DNA of 23,717 nucleotides, taken from Candidatus Hodarchaeota archaeon. Lineage in GTDB: Archaea; Asgardarchaeota; Heimdallarchaeia; Hodarchaeales; YT1-057. Position numbers and translations under genes: made by a program. The stretch covers positions 1-23,717 of the forward strand of contig JAEOTI010000219.1 of NCBI GenBank assembly GCA_016839955.1. Direction: 5' to 3'. This document shows positions 22,393-23,717 of the stretch, in pieces (the first letter of the stretch is position 1; each line of letters starts with the position of its first letter). The notes beneath the pieces are model-generated. The model saw nothing but the letters and a program-made list of their open reading frames with translations. It did no database searches and had not been told where the DNA came from.

Positions 22393-23433
22393 TTGAAAAT
22401 CCAAAAAATTTTCGCAGTATTAGGTATCTCACTCCTTTTGGTATTATTTCTTTTAAATTGGGAGAAAATCTTTGAGGGATTACAAGATGCTGATTATCTT
22501 TTACTCACAATAGCTGTTGTTATATGGTTTTTCGGAGGATTTATACGGGGTTTTCGTTGGTATTACCTCTTAGGGACTATTGAAGAAGATAAAATAAGTC
22601 TCTTTTTTGCAGTTAAGGCACTTTATGGTGCTTTTTTTCTGGAAACAATAGGACCAAAAATAGGATCTGACTTATATCGGGGAAGCCTTCTTTGGGTGGA
22701 TAGAAGAATTGTTTTCTCTAAATCTTTTGGTGTTATAGTTTTTGAACGTTTCTTAGATTTCTTTCTAAAGTTAATTATTGCTGTTGCGGGAATATTCCTA
22801 ATTGGAGAAGCAGTTTCAGAGTTAGGAGGGGGAAGTACGGCTGCTATCCTTTTCTCGTTATTTCTCCTCTGTGGCTTTGCAGTTTTTCTCTACATTTTAT
22901 CTAAAGAGGAGGTAGCTACTAAGATTTCAGAGAAATGGATTAAATTAGTAGGTCCTAGTAAGGATTCAGTTGCTGGAAAGTTTGATCCAAGTGAGCTTTC
23001 AAGATTGGCTAATACATTTGTATCCTTAGCTAAGTCAAAGACGTGTCTAACAGTTTCTGGAATCTTAACTATTTGTATCTTCATTACAGATTTTCTTGTT
23101 TGGATTTTTGTTTTTAGTTCAGTGGGTGTGAAAGTAGATGTTTTTAAATTAGCTTTTATAATGTCTGTTGTCACTCTCGCAGTTTTTGCTTCCATGTTTC
23201 CAGGTGGCTATGGAGTAAGGGAAATTGCTGGTTCAATTGCATTAGTTTGGGCTGGTGTAGAAACTGAGCTTGCAATAACGGCTTTTTTGGTTTTACGATT
23301 GTTTAATTTATTGATAAATATAGTGGTAGGTGGCTTATTCTTTATAGCAACTTCAATGACAAAAAATGATGAAAAAAGCGCTGAACTTAATTTAGATGAC
23401 AAAAATCATGATACTAATGGGAATTTTAAATAA
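22393..23433 (+). CDS. Integral membrane protein of the LPG-synthase TM-region family (PF03706-like, UPF0104)
   Basis: A polytopic membrane protein of 346 residues with about eight hydrophobic segments. The family hallmarks are visible: an early loop with GGFIRGFRWYYLL (about 49-61), then FFAVKALYGAFFLETIGPKIGSDLYR (about 71-96), the basic VFERFLDFF element, and a late loop with MFPGGYGVREIAGSIAL. In bacteria this region is part of lysyl-phosphatidylglycerol synthase; stand-alone archaeal members are thought to handle lipid-linked substrates such as polyprenyl-phosphate sugars, and the catalytic aminoacyl-transfer domain is absent here. The TTG start at 22393 has AAGGTG (22379-22384) about 8 nt upstream. 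The polar C-terminal tail (about 325-346) is probably cytosolic. A methyltransferase gene follows after 67 nt, and the pair may belong to an envelope-lipid or glycan pathway. Confidence 0.82.
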   Translation: MKIQKIFAVLGISLLLVLFLLNWEKIFEGLQDADYLLLTIAVVIWFFGGFIRGFRWYYLLGTIEEDKISLFFAVKALYGAFFLETIGPKIGSDLYRGSLLWVDRRIVFSKSFGVIVFERFLDFFLKLIIAVAGIFLIGEAVSELGGGSTAAILFSLFLLCGFAVFLYILSKEEVATKISEKWIKLVGPSKDSVAGKFDPSELSRLANTFVSLAKSKTCLTVSGILTICIFITDFLVWIFVFSSVGVKVDVFKLAFIMSVVTLAVFASMFPGGYGVREIAGSIALVWAGVETELAITAFLVLRLFNLLINIVVGGLFFIATSMTKNDEKSAELNLDDKNHDTNGNFK

Positions 23434-23500
23434 GGATAATAACTCCGATAATGGTCAATGAGAATAAAGGACAGAAAAATTAGGAGCTTACTGATAAAAA

Positions 23501-23717
23501 ATGTCCAATTTTAAAACATATATGCCCGAGGATCACATGGAAAACTTGTATAGTTCTAAAAATCCGCTTGTACGATTTGTGCAAAATAAAAGATTGAAAG
23601 AGATTGTAAGAGTAATTCCAGGGAATACCAAGTTAAAGATTCTCGATGCTGGATGTGGCGAAGGACACTTACTAGAAAAATTATACGAGGAGTGTTCAAA
23701 AGGTCATTTGTACGTTG
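23501..23717 (+). CDS. SAM-dependent class I methyltransferase, N-terminal part (3' truncated)
   Basis: The frame opens at ATG 23501 and runs off the right edge, giving 72 residues. SAM-binding motif I is clear (ILDAGCGEGHLLEKL, about residues 47-61), followed by the helix and start of the next strand expected in the Rossmann fold. An N-terminal stretch (YMPEDHMENLYSSKNPLVRF) resembles small-molecule or lipid/glycan methyltransferases near glycosyltransferase clusters, but the acceptor cannot be told. A possible AGGAG (23482-23486) is 14 nt from the ATG, longer than ideal. The in-frame ATG at 23537 is an alternative start. It is on the same strand as the membrane protein upstream. Confidence 0.8.
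   Translation, partial: MSNFKTYMPEDHMENLYSSKNPLVRFVQNKRLKEIVRVIPGNTKLKILDAGCGEGHLLEKLYEECSKGHLYV

Noticed and set aside
22393..23433. Annotation as lysyl-phosphatidylglycerol synthase
   Set aside because: Only the membrane-region fold is present; the catalytic aminoacyl-transfer domain is missing, so the enzymatic name would be wrong.
1..23717. tRNA genes, CRISPR arrays, insertion sequences or phage genes
   Set aside because: No T-loop-like GGTTCRA motifs in the gaps, no regularly spaced repeats, no transposase or integrase motif in any frame considered.

Overview
The window looks archaeal. It is AT-rich (roughly two thirds A+T by eye) and carries a class I lysyl-tRNA synthetase, a single-domain Sm-like protein, an agmatinase-type ureohydrolase, GGTGA/GGAGG ribosome sites mixed with probable leaderless starts (TATA-like boxes about 26 nt before the start codon), and frequent TTG/GTG starts. 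The mix of large lineage-specific helical proteins, HEAT-repeat proteins and a non-canonical FtsZ/tubulin homologue would suit an Asgard archaeon (Heimdall-like lineages come to mind), but nothing here proves the phylum.

Layout. 1-421: the end of a surface protein with a C-terminal membrane anchor, followed by a strong hairpin/T-tract terminator. 613-4087: lysyl-tRNA synthetase, meeting tail to tail (4-bp overlap) a secreted beta-propeller protein, then an Sm-like gene on the same minus strand. 4088-5415: an orphan 163-residue gene between two gene-free stretches of about 390 and 440 bp. 5416-11315: a three-gene plus-strand operon for a 1143-residue all-helical repeat protein, a 467-residue FtsZ/tubulin-superfamily GTPase, and a 346-residue helical protein. 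11327-12652: a minus-strand pair, agmatinase and an OsmC-like protein. 12853-17153: a second plus-strand pair of large, cytosolic, all-helical proteins (662 and 769 residues). 17183-19502: a minus-strand universal-stress-like protein plus APC permease pair. 19581-23717: a zinc-ribbon protein, a membrane-anchored HEAT-repeat protein, a 60-residue two-helix membrane peptide, a PF03706-type integral membrane protein, and the start of a SAM methyltransferase.

The most interesting content is 5416-17153. The GTPase keeps the nucleotide-binding signature (GGGTGCGG) and the two aspartates of the T7 catalytic loop, but differs from canonical FtsZ. Its upstream partner appears to be built from about eight or more degenerate repeats of roughly 60 residues, each with an aromatic residue at an equivalent position, as expected of a long rod. 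The gene downstream is translationally coupled to it. With the nearby 662/769 pair, this reads as a candidate cytoskeletal system: one polymerising GTPase plus four large helical accessory proteins, none with membrane segments or recognised enzymatic motifs. That assembly is inference from gene order and protein character. The GTPase identity is much firmer.

The rest is mainly housekeeping, transport and cell-envelope functions. Most intergenic spaces are short. No tRNA, rRNA, CRISPR array or insertion sequence was seen.
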